Assembly: GCA_021825945.1 (NCBI GenBank)
Contig: JAKAFN010000003.1
Span: 62,001-126,000 of the forward strand
Origin: Pseudomonadota bacterium
Lineage (GTDB): Bacteria > Pseudomonadota > Gammaproteobacteria > Burkholderiales > Burkholderiaceae_F
Direction of reading: 5' to 3'
Length of the DNA stretch: 64,000 nt
Made by a program: the position numbers and the translations under genes. Below are positions 10,061 through 20,648 of the stretch, in pieces; position 1 is the stretch's first letter; every line of letters begins with the position of its first letter. A model generated the notes under the pieces. The model searched no databases, had not been told where the DNA came from, and worked only from the letters and a program-made list of their open reading frames with translations.

Positions 10061-10981
10061 ATGTCGATGTCCGACCGCGACGGCTGGATCTGGTACGACG
10101 GCAAGCTCGTGCCCTGGCGGGACGCAAACACACACGTGCTCACCCACTCCCTGCACTACGGGCTGAGCGTGTTCGAAGGCTTGCGTGCCTATCGCACGGA
10201 TCGCGGAACGGCAATCTTCCGGCTGCGCGAACACACCGAGCGCCTGTTCAATTCGGCACGCATCTTCCTGATGCAGATTCCGTATTCCTTCGACGAGGTC
10301 ATGGAGGCGCATCGCGAGGTGGTGCGGCACAACCGGCTCGAAAGCGGCTACATCCGCCCGATCGCGTTCTACGGTTCGGAGAAGATGGGCATCAGCCCGA
10401 AGGGCGCCGCCGTCCATGTGGCGATCGCCGCCTGGCCTTGGGGCGCGTATCTCGGCGAGGAGGCCTTGCAGAAGGGGATTCGCGTCAAGACCTCGTCCTA
10501 CGCGCGCCACCACATCAACGTGTCGATGGTGCGCTCGAAGACCGGGGGGCATTACGTCAACTCGATCCTCGCCAACATGGAGGCGCAGCGCGACGGCTAC
10601 GACGAGGCGCTGCTGCTCGACACCGCGGGTTTCGTCGCCGAGGGCGCGGGAGAGAATCTGTTCCTGGTCCGCGACGGCCGGCTCATCGAACCGCAACTGG
10701 TGTCCGGCCTGACGGGCATCACGCGCGCTTCGGTGATCGAACTGGCGCGGGACCTCGGGCTGGAGGTGGCTGCGCAGCCGATGACCCGCGACGATGTATA
10801 CCTTGCCGACGAGGCGTTCTTCACCGGCACCGCCGCGGAGATCACGCCCATCCGGGAACTGGACGGGCGCGTCATCGGCGCCGGCGTGCGCGGTCCGGTG
10901 ACCGAACGCATCCAGAAACGCTTTTTCGACGTCATCCACGGCCGCGACGAGCGGTACCGTCATTGGCTGACGGCAGTGTGA
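10061..10981 (+). CDS. ilvE: Branched-chain amino acid aminotransferase
   Basis: IlvE interconverts branched-chain 2-oxo acids and Leu, Ile or Val using glutamate, the last step of their synthesis, with PLP as cofactor. The 306-residue protein is full length. Fold-type IV features are visible: THSLHYGLSVFEGLRAY near the N-terminus, the PLP-lysine segment VRSKTGGHYVNS, and GAGENLFLV followed by GITRASVIELA. The ATG at 10061 is preceded by GAAGGAAA at good spacing; a second ATG two codons later is possible. It follows glnE by 26 bp and is 7 bp ahead of a small zinc-finger gene, so they may be co-transcribed. Confidence 0.96.
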   Translation: MSMSDRDGWIWYDGKLVPWRDANTHVLTHSLHYGLSVFEGLRAYRTDRGTAIFRLREHTERLFNSARIFLMQIPYSFDEVMEAHREVVRHNRLESGYIRPIAFYGSEKMGISPKGAAVHVAIAAWPWGAYLGEEALQKGIRVKTSSYARHHINVSMVRSKTGGHYVNSILANMEAQRDGYDEALLLDTAGFVAEGAGENLFLVRDGRLIEPQLVSGLTGITRASVIELARDLGLEVAAQPMTRDDVYLADEAFFTGTAAEITPIRELDGRVIGAGVRGPVTERIQKRFFDVIHGRDERYRHWLTAV

Positions 10982-10988
10982 GGAATCC

Positions 10989-11195
10989 ATGACCGCGACC
11001 GCCCGTGCCGAATTGCCCGTCGTCGAGCTGCGTGCCGACGAGTTGCCTGCATATTGTCCCAACCCGGCGATGCCGCTGTGGAATCACCATCCGCGCGTCT
11101 ATCTTCCGCTGGAAGAGCGCGGAGAGGCGATGTGTCCCTACTGCGGCACCCGTTATCGATTGAAGCCCGGCGAGCACCTTCGCCATGGGCATTGA
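10989..11195 (+). CDS. Small CHCC zinc-finger domain protein
   Basis: A 68-residue protein with the zf-CHCC pattern: Cys in AYCPNP, His/His in WNHHPRVYL, then CPYCGTRY. This small zinc-finger family is related to the NDUFS6 subunit of complex I and is commonly found next to ilvE in betaproteobacteria. Its role there is unknown. It starts 7 bp after ilvE, suggesting shared transcription. The short length is normal for the family. Confidence 0.85.
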   Translation: MTATARAELPVVELRADELPAYCPNPAMPLWNHHPRVYLPLEERGEAMCPYCGTRYRLKPGEHLRHGH

Positions 11196-11228
11196 GAACC
11201 GCGCCCGATCGGCGCATGACGAGGCACC

Positions 11229-11678
11229 ATGCCCATGCAGCGCTTTGCGAAATCCATCCTGTTTGCCTCGGTCGAAGAGTGCGAACAGGCGTTTTACGAG
11301 GCGTTGGAGCGCGGCGACCTCGACGCACTGATGGAACTCTGGTTGCAGGATGACGACGTGTGCTGCGTCCATCCGGGCGGCGTGCGGATCGTCGGGTACA
11401 GTGCGGTGCGTGCATCCTGGTCGTCGCTGCTCGGCTCCGGCGGCATCGCCATTCGTGCGACCGGCCGGCGGATTTTCGAATCGTCGACGATGGCGGTGAC
11501 CAACGTCATCGAGGAACTCGTCGTTCCACAAGGTGGAACGACGCAGGTCGTGCATGTTCTGGCATCCAATTCCTTCGTGAAGCTCCCCACGGGATGGAAG
11601 ATGGTGATGCACTTCGCCGCACCGGTGCCCGAAGGCCACGCAGTGGAGGTCGAGGCGCATTCGGGGACGGTGCACTGA
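11229..11678 (+). CDS. NTF2-like/SnoaL-like fold protein (DUF4440 type)
   Basis: A 149-residue protein with the layout of the cystatin/NTF2-like fold: an N-terminal helix pair (CEQAFYEALERGDLDALMEL), then WLQDDDVCCVHPGG with the conserved W...D.....HP, then GYSAVRASWSSLL. Such proteins bind small ligands or act as accessory domains; no catalytic residues can be assigned. It is 33 bp after the zinc-finger gene and 15 bp before the YheT-like hydrolase gene, so probably in one transcription unit. Function unknown. Confidence 0.8.
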   Translation: MPMQRFAKSILFASVEECEQAFYEALERGDLDALMELWLQDDDVCCVHPGGVRIVGYSAVRASWSSLLGSGGIAIRATGRRIFESSTMAVTNVIEELVVPQGGTTQVVHVLASNSFVKLPTGWKMVMHFAAPVPEGHAVEVEAHSGTVH

Positions 11679-11692
11679 CTCGCGATTCCTCC

Positions 11693-12694
11693 ATGGTCGG
11701 AGGGCCGGGTAGGGGGCATACCATCGACGGAAACGACGCCGCCGCCTGTCGCGCGCCCTGGTGGCTTCCGGAAGGCCACACCCAGACCATCATCCCGGCC
11801 CGGTGGATCGCGACTCCCGATGTCGCCTATCGCCGCGAGCGATGGGATACGCCGGACGGCGATTTTCTCGACATCGACTTTGCGTGGGATGGCGCCGCCG
11901 CCGACGCGCCGGTGCTCGTGCTGTTCCACGGTCTCGAAGGCGACTCGTCGTCGCACTATGCGCGCGTGCTGATGGACGGTTGCCGCAGACGCGGCTGGCG
12001 CGGGATCGTCGTGCATTTCCGCGGCTGCGGCGGCGAGGACAATCGACACCCCCGGGCCTACCACTCGGGCGACAGCGCCGAGATCGCCTGGGTGCTGGAT
12101 CGCGTCGCCGGTACCTGGCGCGCAGCGCCCCGCTTCGCAGTCGGCATTTCGCTGGGCGGCAACGCCCTGGCGAAATGGTGCGGGGAGCAAGGGGCGGCTG
12201 CGGCCCCGGTGGTGCGGGCCTGCGCCGCGATCAGCGCGCCCTTCGACCTGGCCGCGGGCGGCGCCGCGCTCGAGCGGGGATTCAACCGCGTATATACCCG
12301 CATGTTCCTGCGTACGCTGATTCCCAAGGCGCTGCGCAAGGTCCGACGGTTCCCCGGGCTTGCCGATGTGCCGCGAATCCGCCGCTGCCGGACCATCCGG
12401 GAGTTCGACGACGCGTTCACGGCCCCCGTCCATGGGTTCCGCGGCGTCGAGGACTACTGGCATCGATCCTCGGCCAAGCCCTGGCTGCGCCACGTCGCCG
12501 TGCCGCTCCTGGCCCTGAACGCCGCCAACGACCCCTTCGTACCGGCGATCAGCCTGCCGCGCCCGGCGGACGTCGCGCCCTGCGTGACCATCGATCAGCC
12601 GGCGCAGGGCGGCCACGTCGGTTTTTACGCGGTGGCGCCGGATCCCTGGCATCTTCGTACGCGCACGTTCGCGTTCTTGCAGGCGTATCGGTGA
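11693..12694 (+). CDS. yheT: YheT family alpha/beta-hydrolase
   Basis: A 333-residue alpha/beta hydrolase of the YheT/ABHD1-3 family, esterase-like cytoplasmic enzymes of uncertain physiological substrate. Evidence: N-terminal WWLPEGHTQTI, oxyanion strand LVLFHGLEGDSSSHYA, the HFRGCGGE motif, nucleophile Ser in VGISLGGNALAKW, acid in NAANDPFVP and His in QGGHVGF. Length matches E. coli YheT (340). The ATG at 11693 (MVGGPGRG) gives the family length; upstream sequence in the frame is antisense-like and inside the preceding gene. It is the last gene of the ilvE-side cluster and is followed by a dispersed palindrome. Confidence 0.93.
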   Translation: MVGGPGRGHTIDGNDAAACRAPWWLPEGHTQTIIPARWIATPDVAYRRERWDTPDGDFLDIDFAWDGAAADAPVLVLFHGLEGDSSSHYARVLMDGCRRRGWRGIVVHFRGCGGEDNRHPRAYHSGDSAEIAWVLDRVAGTWRAAPRFAVGISLGGNALAKWCGEQGAAAAPVVRACAAISAPFDLAAGGAALERGFNRVYTRMFLRTLIPKALRKVRRFPGLADVPRIRRCRTIREFDDAFTAPVHGFRGVEDYWHRSSAKPWLRHVAVPLLALNAANDPFVPAISLPRPADVAPCVTIDQPAQGGHVGFYAVAPDPWHLRTRTFAFLQAYR

Positions 12695-12730
12695 CATCGC
12701 GCCGGCAGGCGGTCGACGACACGGCGCAAT

Positions 12731-12776
12731 CAATCCCCCTCACCCCCGCCCGCTCCCGCACGCGGGAGCGGGGGCA
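12731..12776. repeat. Family-1 dispersed palindrome (yheT/bepA convergent gap)
   Basis: CCCCCTCACCCCCGCCC precedes a perfect 9-bp stem, CGCTCCCGC (12751-12759) and GCGGGAGCG (12762-12770), with an AC loop. It lies in the 103-bp gap between convergent genes, where it could stop transcription from either side. Confidence 0.7.
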
Positions 12777-12797
12777 CCGCTTCTGCCGCGCGGGCGC

Positions 12798-14366
12798 CTA
12801 GCTTCCGTCCCCATCCCCGCCTCCGCCCTGGGACTTCTTCGCCCCCCCTGCGTCCTGCTGCATTCGCGCGGTGAGTTCGTGCAGCCGGGCATCGACTTCC
12901 GTCATCGTATAGAAGTCGGCATCGGCGATCTTGTGCGCAAGCCGCAGTTGCTCGACGGCGGCGGAGGTCGAACCAAGCAGCACGTACATTTCGGCCGTCG
13001 CCTGGTGCGATCGCGTCTTTTCGTTCAGTGCCGAATAGCTCTTGGCGAGATACCCGTAGTAGTCGGGATCGCTGTGTGGGATCGCGAGCTGGTTCTGCAT
13101 GTATGCGATCGCCTGTTTGTCGTGGTGTGCCCGCTGCAATAGGTCCACGTACTCCAGTGCGACCGCCTGCGACAGCGGATAGCGGTTCGTGTCGGCCTTG
13201 GCCAGGGCGAGGGCGGCCTCCCGCTGAGCGGGGGTCTTCGCCGCCTGGTAGCTCGCTTCCGCGACCATGTCGTCGAGCACCGAGGAATCGCTCTTGGTCG
13301 ATTTGCGTGCCGCGAGCGCGGCGGCAAGCGCCGGCTCGGGACGGTTGAGGTCCAGGTAGGCGGCGGCCAGGCCGTAGTACGAGGCCGTGTCGGTCAGTTC
13401 GGTATGGTTCCGTATGGCGTCGGTGAATCCGGTGACCCGATCCTGCAATGCCGTGGTCGACTCGTCCTGCAGGACGCGCAGCCGGGCTCGGATCAACTGG
13501 AAATCCAGGCTGTCGGCATGTTGGTGGGTGCCCGCCTGCCGCACCCGCCCCATCATGTCGGCGATCCGCTCGGCGGTCAGCGGGTGGGTCTGCAGGTACT
13601 GGGGGGCCATGCTGTCGTACGCCCGGGTACTCTGCTGCATCCGCTCAAAGAACGACACCATGCCTTGCGGATCGAATCCCGCGGCGGTGAGGATCTGGAA
13701 TCCGACGCGGTCGGCTTCCCGTTCATCCCCGCGCGAGTATGCCAGGCTGCGTTGCGCCGCGGTCGCCTGACCGACCGCCATCGCCGCCTGCGGGCCGTAT
13801 TCGGTGCGGGCCGCGAGCAGCGCGAGCAGCAGCGAGCCGATGGTGATCAATGCGTTGTCCCGCCGCTGGGCGAGCTGCCGCGCGAGGTGACGCTGCTGGA
13901 CGTGACCGATTTCGTGGGCGAGCACCGCTGCGAGTTCCGACTCGCTTTGCGCGGTGAGGATCAGCCCGGTATGCACGCCGATGAATCCCCCCGGCAGGGA
14001 AAATGCGTTGATCGTGCTGTCGCGCAGAACGAAGAACTCGAAGTTGATGTCGCGCGCCGCACTGACCGCAACCAGCTGGTAGCCGAGGCGATTGATGTAG
14101 TCCGTGGTTTCCGGATCGTCGAGATAGGACGGGTCGCTGCGCAGCACCCGCATGATCTGCTCGCCGTACATCCGCTCCTCGAGCGGAGTCAGATACTCCG
14201 CGCCCGCTTGGCCGAGCGTCGGCAACTCCTGCGCCCACGCGATCGGCTCGATCGCGATGGTCGCCGAGAGCAGTGCCGCAATCGTGGGCACGGCAAGGCG
14301 GCGTGCCGCGCGGGCTGCGGGGCGGAGGCGGCGCATTCGGGAGGGGGGGGGCGGCAGGTGCTTCAT
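12798..14366 (-). CDS. bepA: BepA-like M48 metalloprotease with TPR domain
   Basis: A 522-residue periplasmic protease/chaperone of the BepA (YfgC) type, which assists or degrades stalled beta-barrel proteins at the BAM complex. A signal peptide (residues about 18-46, ending AIAWAQ region) precedes an M48 domain with HEIGH in AVLAHEIGHVQQRH and the third zinc ligand Glu in DEREADRVGF. The C-terminal half is helical TPR-like (ASYYGLAAAYLDLNRPEPAL and following). The tail is Gly/Asp rich. The first ATG (14366) gives a long basic n-region; an internal Met (MRRLRPAARA) could also be the start. It neighbours a GST gene on the same strand, 74 bp away. Confidence 0.9.
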   Translation of the reverse strand: MKHLPPPPSRMRRLRPAARAARRLAVPTIAALLSATIAIEPIAWAQELPTLGQAGAEYLTPLEERMYGEQIMRVLRSDPSYLDDPETTDYINRLGYQLVAVSAARDINFEFFVLRDSTINAFSLPGGFIGVHTGLILTAQSESELAAVLAHEIGHVQQRHLARQLAQRRDNALITIGSLLLALLAARTEYGPQAAMAVGQATAAQRSLAYSRGDEREADRVGFQILTAAGFDPQGMVSFFERMQQSTRAYDSMAPQYLQTHPLTAERIADMMGRVRQAGTHQHADSLDFQLIRARLRVLQDESTTALQDRVTGFTDAIRNHTELTDTASYYGLAAAYLDLNRPEPALAAALAARKSTKSDSSVLDDMVAEASYQAAKTPAQREAALALAKADTNRYPLSQAVALEYVDLLQRAHHDKQAIAYMQNQLAIPHSDPDYYGYLAKSYSALNEKTRSHQATAEMYVLLGSTSAAVEQLRLAHKIADADFYTMTEVDARLHELTARMQQDAGGAKKSQGGGGDGDGS

Positions 14367-14440
14367 CCGCGCAAGGCCCCGGGCGGGGCGACTATGGACT
14401 CCCCGCTATGATAGTCCCGCCGCGGGGGACTCCGGCGGGC

Positions 14441-15070
14441 TCAGGTCGCCTGCGGCGGCACGGTTTCCTGGAAACTCGGTCGTGCCGCCAGTTTTTCGTA
14501 ATGCAGCGCCAGATTGGGATGCGCCGCCCGCCAGTCGATGTCGGGGAAGCGGAAATCGAGATATCCCAGCATCACGCCCAGCGCGATGTCCCCCAGGCTG
14601 AAGTGCTGGTCGTTGCACCAACTCTTCTCGCCCAGCCACTCCGACGCGGCCTGCAGGCCGCTTTGCACTTTGCCGATCTGGCGATCGATCCAGTCCTGGG
14701 AGCGTTGCGCCGCCGGACGCTGGCTGTGCTCGACGCGTACCAGCACCGCGGCGTCGATGACGCCGTCGGCCAGCGCCTCCCAGGTCTTGACCGCGACGCG
14801 CTGGCGGCCGGTATTCGGGATCAGGTGGCCGACCGGCGTGAGCGTGTCGAGGTACTCGACGATGACTCGCGAGTCGAATACCGCATCGCCGTCATCCATG
14901 ATGAGGCACGGAACTTTTCCCAATGGATTGGCGCGACCGATCGGCGAGTCCGGCGCCCAGACGTCGACCATGTCGACTTCGCATTCGATGCGCTTCTCGG
15001 CCATGACGACGCGAACCTTCCGCGCGTACGGGCTGGTGGGCGAGGCGAGCAGTCGGATGTTTTTCAGCAT
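14441..15070 (-). CDS. Glutathione S-transferase family protein
   Basis: A 209-residue soluble GST. The thioredoxin-like N-terminal domain begins with LLASPTSPYARKVRVVMAEK, where the SPxxRKVR signature replaces CPFxQR, and contains the cis-Pro motif GKVPCLI and the gamma-glutamyl-binding FDSRVIVEYLD. The helical C-terminal domain carries FSLGDIALGVMLGYLDFRF, the N-capping box. This matches the YibF/stringent-starvation-like GST group common in betaproteobacteria next to purB. The substrate is unknown. It is divergent from purB, so the 209-bp gap between them should hold both promoters. Confidence 0.92.
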   Translation of the reverse strand: MLKNIRLLASPTSPYARKVRVVMAEKRIECEVDMVDVWAPDSPIGRANPLGKVPCLIMDDGDAVFDSRVIVEYLDTLTPVGHLIPNTGRQRVAVKTWEALADGVIDAAVLVRVEHSQRPAAQRSQDWIDRQIGKVQSGLQAASEWLGEKSWCNDQHFSLGDIALGVMLGYLDFRFPDIDWRAAHPNLALHYEKLAARPSFQETVPPQAT

Positions 15071-15228
15071 GCGGGGTGAGGATTCCGCTTGCGGAACCCG
15101 GTTCTGTATAGGGGTTGATTCGGACCGTCGATTTCTTGTTTGATCAACGATTCCCGTTCACCGTGTTGAGTATATCTTGGACGGATATCGGGGCAGGTCG
15201 CCGTTCGGTCGCGGAGGGGGTTTGCTAA

Positions 15229-16671
<1,443 letters not shown>

Positions 16672-16833
16672 TTCCGCGCCGCGCCGCCACCCGCACCCTT
16701 GCGGGCTCCCACAAGCGGCAGAAGGGGGAACGGCGGCGCATCCCGCCGTCCGGACATCCTCTGCCGCGCACACTCCTGGTTTGGCAGATCTCCGATCTCG
16801 CCTACCCCGGCAATGGCCGAGGGGCCACGTCGG

Positions 16834-17886
16834 CTAGGCGGCCCGCTCTTCTTTTGCCGGGCGCACCAGATCCGAGCGTTGCACGCCCAGATACTTCGCG
16901 ATCGCGGCGGCGACGAATACCGACGAATAGACGCCGAACAGGATCCCCAGCGTCAGCGCCAGCGCGAAGTTGTGCAGCGCCGGGCCGCCGAAGATCAGCA
17001 TCGTCACGGTCATGGTGAGCGTGGCACCGTGCGTGATGACGGTGCGCGACATCGTCGCCGTGATCGCCGAGTCGATGACTTCGGTGACGCTCGCCTTGCG
17101 CATGGTGCGGAAGTGTTCCCGCACCCGGTCGAAAATGATCACCGACTCGTTGACCGAATAGCCCAGCACTGCCAGCACCGCCGCCAGCACCGGCAGCGAG
17201 AACTCCAGGCGGAAGATCGAGAACACCCCGACCACCAACACGACGTCGTGCAGGTTGGCGACGATCGCCGCGATCGAAAACTTCTTCTCGAAGCGGAAGG
17301 CCAGGTAGATCATGATTCCAAGCACCACCATCGCCAGCGCGATGCTGCCGTTTTCCGCCAGTTCCGACCCCACCTGCGGGCCGACGAATTCGACCCGCCG
17401 CAGTTCGGTGCATTGGCCGGAGAGGCTTTTTTGCGCCTCGCTCAGCGCCGACGACAGCGCCGCCGTGCGTTGCGCGGCCGGCAGCGCGATGAACTTCGCA
17501 TATTGCTCGTGCAGTGCGGTGCAGGCGCCGGCTTCGCCCGTCGACGGCACCGCGGTGAGCGCGGCGAAGACCCGCTCGGCCTGCTGGCCGGAGGTGAAGC
17601 CCTTGTGGGCGGGCAGCCGGATGAGCACGTCCTCGGACGAGCCAAAGCTTTGCACCTCGAAATCGCCGGTCTCGACCTTGGCGATTTCGCGACGCACCTG
17701 CTCGAGGTTCACCGGTGCGCGGTAGAACACCTCCATCTCGGTGCCGCCGGTGAATTCGATCGACAGATTGAGGCCGCGGAAGATGAGGAAGCCCACGGCG
17801 ACGAGAAAGCTGGCGAGCGAGATGCCGTTCAGGATCGGCGCATAGCGCAGGAACGGAATCGTTCGCCGGATACGGAAGAACTCCAT
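16834..17886 (-). CDS. secF: Protein translocase subunit SecF
   Basis: SecF with SecD forms the proton-driven accessory complex of the SecYEG translocon. The 350-residue protein has the SecF hallmark IEFTGGTEMEV after the first membrane segment and five further segments in the C-terminal half (LAAVLAVLGYSVNESVIIFD, TLGILFGVYSSVFVAAAIA). Compared with the usual 310-323 residues it has an extra stretch of about 40-50 residues in the periplasmic domain around VPSTGEAGACTALHEQ to SGQCTEL, which contains two cysteines. It follows secD by 28 bp on the same strand. Confidence 0.96.
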   Translation of the reverse strand: MEFFRIRRTIPFLRYAPILNGISLASFLVAVGFLIFRGLNLSIEFTGGTEMEVFYRAPVNLEQVRREIAKVETGDFEVQSFGSSEDVLIRLPAHKGFTSGQQAERVFAALTAVPSTGEAGACTALHEQYAKFIALPAAQRTAALSSALSEAQKSLSGQCTELRRVEFVGPQVGSELAENGSIALAMVVLGIMIYLAFRFEKKFSIAAIVANLHDVVLVVGVFSIFRLEFSLPVLAAVLAVLGYSVNESVIIFDRVREHFRTMRKASVTEVIDSAITATMSRTVITHGATLTMTVTMLIFGGPALHNFALALTLGILFGVYSSVFVAAAIAKYLGVQRSDLVRPAKEERAA

Positions 17887-17914
17887 GGCGGGCCTATGTC
17901 AGTGTTCGAATTGC

Positions 17915-19798
17915 CTACTTCTTCGTCGTCGTTCCCGCGTCCGGCCGCCAGACCTGTCCGATGGCGAGCGATTGCAGGCGCCGGCGCGAGCCGTAGATCA
18001 GGTTGATCATTCCGCGCGAGATGAACACCGCGGAGAAAATCGAGGTGAGGATGCCCAGGACGTGCACCACGGCGAAGCCGCGCACCGGCCCCGAACCGAG
18101 CATGAACAGGAACACGCCGGCGATGAGGGTGGTGACGTTGGAGTCGACGATGGTGGCAAACGCCCGATCGTAGCCCTGCGCGATCGCATGCTGCGGCGCG
18201 GCACCCTTGCGCAGTTCCTCGCGGACGCGCTCGTTGATGAGCACGTTCGAGTCGATCGCCATGCCGAGCGTGAACGCGATGGCGGCGATCCCCGGCAGAG
18301 TCAGGGTCGCCTGCAGCAGCGAAAGCAGCGCGATGAGCAGCATCAGGTTGATCGCCAGGGATGCCGCCGAAACCAGCCCGAAGACCATGTAGTAGGCGAC
18401 CATGAAGAGCGAAACGATGGCGAATCCGACCTCGGTCGAGTGCAGGCCGGAGGCGATGTTCGCCGCCCCCAGGCTCGGACCGATCAGCCGTTCCTCGACG
18501 ATGTCCATCGGCGCGGCGAGCGAGCCTGCGCGCAGCAGCAGGGCGAGATCGTTGGCCATTTCGGGCGTTCCCACTCCCGTGATCTGGAAGCGTGATCCGA
18601 ATTCGGACTGGATCGTCGCCACCGTCAGGACCTCGCCGCGGCCCTTCTCGAACAGGATCACGGCCATCGGCTTGTGCAGATTGGCGCGTGTGATTTCGCG
18701 CATCAGTTGCCCGGCTGCGTTGTTGAGTGTCACGGCGACGGCGGGCCGCTGCTGGTCGTCGAACGTCGCCTGCGCACCCTCCAGTTGTTCGCCGGAGAAG
18801 ATCACGTCCTTCTTGACCACCACCGGGGCATCGTTGCCGACGGTGAAGCGCTCGGAACCGAACGGTGGCGGCACGGAGCCGCTGACGGCGGCGACGCCCT
18901 CCGGGCTGACGTCGACCAGATGGGCTTCGAGCGTCGCGGTGCGACCGATGATGCTCTTGGCCCGCGCGGTGTCCTGCACGCCGGGCAGTTCCACCACGAT
19001 TCGGTCCGCTCCCTGCTGCTGGATGATCGGTTCGGAGACGCCCAGTTCGTTGATCCGGTTCTTCAGCGTGGTGATGTTCTGCTTGAGCGCGTTGTCGCGC
19101 ACCTGGGCTCGGGCGGCCGGTGTCAGCGTGACGATCGCGGTGGGCTCCAGCGCCGAGCTGCCGGCACGGGCGACGAGGTCGCGGTTGGCGTCCTCGATCG
19201 CCGAGATCGCCTTGTCGCGGGTCGCCGCGTCCCGGAACGCGATTTCCAGCGTGCCGCCCGTCATGCGCATTCCGGCGTTGCGGATGTCCTTGTTGCGCAA
19301 CGTGGTGCGCAGATCATTGCGGATGCCCTCCATCCGGTGGGCCACCGCCGCATCGAGGTCGACCTGCATGAGGAAATGCACGCCGCCGCGCAAGTCGAGG
19401 CCGAGGTACATCGGCAGCGCATGGATCTGCTGCAGCCAACCCGGAGTGCGCGGGATCAGGTTGGGCGCGACCACGTAGGTCGGATCGCCGGCGTCGGTAT
19501 TGAGTGCCTTGTCGAGCAGTTCGCGTGCGCGGTTCTGGGTGTCGGTGTCGGCAAAGCGTACGCGGATCGTCGGGTTCTGCCCGACGATGTCGAGCGTGAT
19601 ACCGCGCTGCGCGACCTTGTCCCGCGCCAGGATCTGCTGCACCGTGCTGAGCAGGGTCGTATCGGCATGGACCGTAGCCTTGACCGAGGCGATCTGCACC
19701 GCCGGCGCGTCGCCGAAGAAATTGGGGATCGTGTAGAGCACCCCGAACGCCAGTGCAGCGGCGATGAGCAGATACTTCCAGAGCGGGTAGCGGTTCAT
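17915..19798 (-). CDS. secD: Protein translocase subunit SecD
   Basis: SecD uses the proton gradient to pull proteins through SecYEG on the periplasmic side. The 627-residue protein shows the N-terminal membrane segment (YLLIAAALAFGVLYTIPNFF), the periplasmic P1 domain with LGLDLRGGVHFLMQVD, and the conserved transmembrane block GIAAIAFTLGMAIDSNVLIN. Length matches the family (about 615-625). It lies between yajC and secF, the standard Sec accessory order, and the ATG at 19798 is the conserved MNRYPLWKY start. Confidence 0.97.
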   Translation of the reverse strand: MNRYPLWKYLLIAAALAFGVLYTIPNFFGDAPAVQIASVKATVHADTTLLSTVQQILARDKVAQRGITLDIVGQNPTIRVRFADTDTQNRARELLDKALNTDAGDPTYVVAPNLIPRTPGWLQQIHALPMYLGLDLRGGVHFLMQVDLDAAVAHRMEGIRNDLRTTLRNKDIRNAGMRMTGGTLEIAFRDAATRDKAISAIEDANRDLVARAGSSALEPTAIVTLTPAARAQVRDNALKQNITTLKNRINELGVSEPIIQQQGADRIVVELPGVQDTARAKSIIGRTATLEAHLVDVSPEGVAAVSGSVPPPFGSERFTVGNDAPVVVKKDVIFSGEQLEGAQATFDDQQRPAVAVTLNNAAGQLMREITRANLHKPMAVILFEKGRGEVLTVATIQSEFGSRFQITGVGTPEMANDLALLLRAGSLAAPMDIVEERLIGPSLGAANIASGLHSTEVGFAIVSLFMVAYYMVFGLVSAASLAINLMLLIALLSLLQATLTLPGIAAIAFTLGMAIDSNVLINERVREELRKGAAPQHAIAQGYDRAFATIVDSNVTTLIAGVFLFMLGSGPVRGFAVVHVLGILTSIFSAVFISRGMINLIYGSRRRLQSLAIGQVWRPDAGTTTKK

Positions 19799-19842
19799 GG
19801 TTGCCGGTGGGACGGTTGCAAAGGCCGCGGGAGATGCAGGAA

Positions 19843-19858
19843 GGGGGCCGCAGCCCCC
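19843..19858. other. GC-rich hairpin in the yajC-secD gap
   Basis: GGGGGC (19843-19848) and GCCCCC (19853-19858) pair around CGCA. It lies in the 142-bp gap between yajC and secD transcribed on the minus strand. There is no T-run; it might attenuate or process the message between yajC and secD. Confidence 0.4.
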
Positions 19859-19940
19859 CTTCGCAGCCGATCGCCCCGGGTTTCGGTCGTCAGATGGATG
19901 GCCGTGGAAGCCACGATATCCCGCTTGTGCACGGCGCGAG

Positions 19941-20288
19941 TCAGACCAGGGATTTCATGGTTCCCTTGGGCAGGAGCGTCTGTACGGAACTGCGCAGCAC
20001 GGTGATCGTGACCGGTTTGTCGCCGACCGATCCCACCTGCAGGGTCATGTACTGCGGGGTCAAGTCGGTGATGCGGCCGATCAGCCCGCCCGAGGTGACC
20101 ACTTCGTCGCCTTTGGCCAGCGCCTCGTTCATGGCCTTCTGCTCGCGCTGTTTCTTCGCCTGGGGGCGGATCAGCAGGGCGTACATGACGAGCATCATGG
20201 CGGTCAGGACGACCATCGGCATCCAGCTCGGCTGTTGCGCGGCGGGGGGTGTGGCCTGGGCGTAGGCGTCGGTGATGAACGGCAGCAT
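19941..20288 (-). CDS. yajC: Preprotein translocase subunit YajC
   Basis: YajC is a small single-pass membrane partner of SecDF. The 115-residue form starting at the ATG at 20288 (MLPFITDAYAQA) fits the family length, and GGAG sits 6-7 nt upstream; an upstream in-frame ATG would add only 10 non-conserved residues. The sequence shows one membrane helix (MVVLTAMMLVMYALLIRPQ), the hallmark RPQAKKQREQ and the conserved GDEVVTSGGLIGRITDL. It heads the yajC-secD-secF operon. Unlike the usual arrangement it is not directly preceded by queA-tgt: an oppositely oriented Tat/GMC pair separates them. Confidence 0.95.
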   Translation of the reverse strand: MLPFITDAYAQATPPAAQQPSWMPMVVLTAMMLVMYALLIRPQAKKQREQKAMNEALAKGDEVVTSGGLIGRITDLTPQYMTLQVGSVGDKPVTITVLRSSVQTLLPKGTMKSLV

Positions 20289-20326
20289 GACGGACTCCGT
20301 CGGGAGTGGGATCGGCAAAGCGAACG

Positions 20327-20332
20327 ATTATA
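20327..20332 (-). promoter_or_regulatory. Candidate -10 box for the yajC-secDF operon
   Basis: On the minus strand this reads TATAAT, a perfect sigma-70 -10 hexamer, 38 nt before the chosen yajC ATG. No convincing -35 is visible at 16-18 nt spacing, so the call rests on the -10 match and position only. Confidence 0.4.
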
Positions 20333-20490
20333 GGGGGTTCCCTCCTGTCCGCGCGCGGGAGCGGTCGGATGGACGGTCCCGAGGGAGTAAACGTTTTGAA
20401 ACAAATCGACCCGCAAACTCGGCGTCCTCCCACGTAGACTCGCTCCGCCCATCGCCTGACCCGAGGCGACAACCCCGATCCGGACCTGCC

Positions 20491-20648
20491 ATGCGCCGCA
20501 GAGATTTTTTGAGTACCCTGTTTTCGGCCCTCTTCGCGTTCGCGGCCGGTTTCCGTCGCCTGCCGGCGGCCCATGCGCGCGGCGAGGACGGACCGGGTGG
20601 GCACATCCGGATCGTCGAGGGGTGGGTGCTGAAGGAAGAGGATCTCTG

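Noticed and set aside
7686..10133. 815-codon minus-strand frame opposite glnE
   Set aside because: Antisense shadow of glnE; no family motifs, and glnE is complete with both catalytic domains.
12731..12776. CRISPR-like repeat array among the dispersed palindromes
   Set aside because: The repeats are scattered over tens of kilobases, single or paired, without regular spacers or cas genes.
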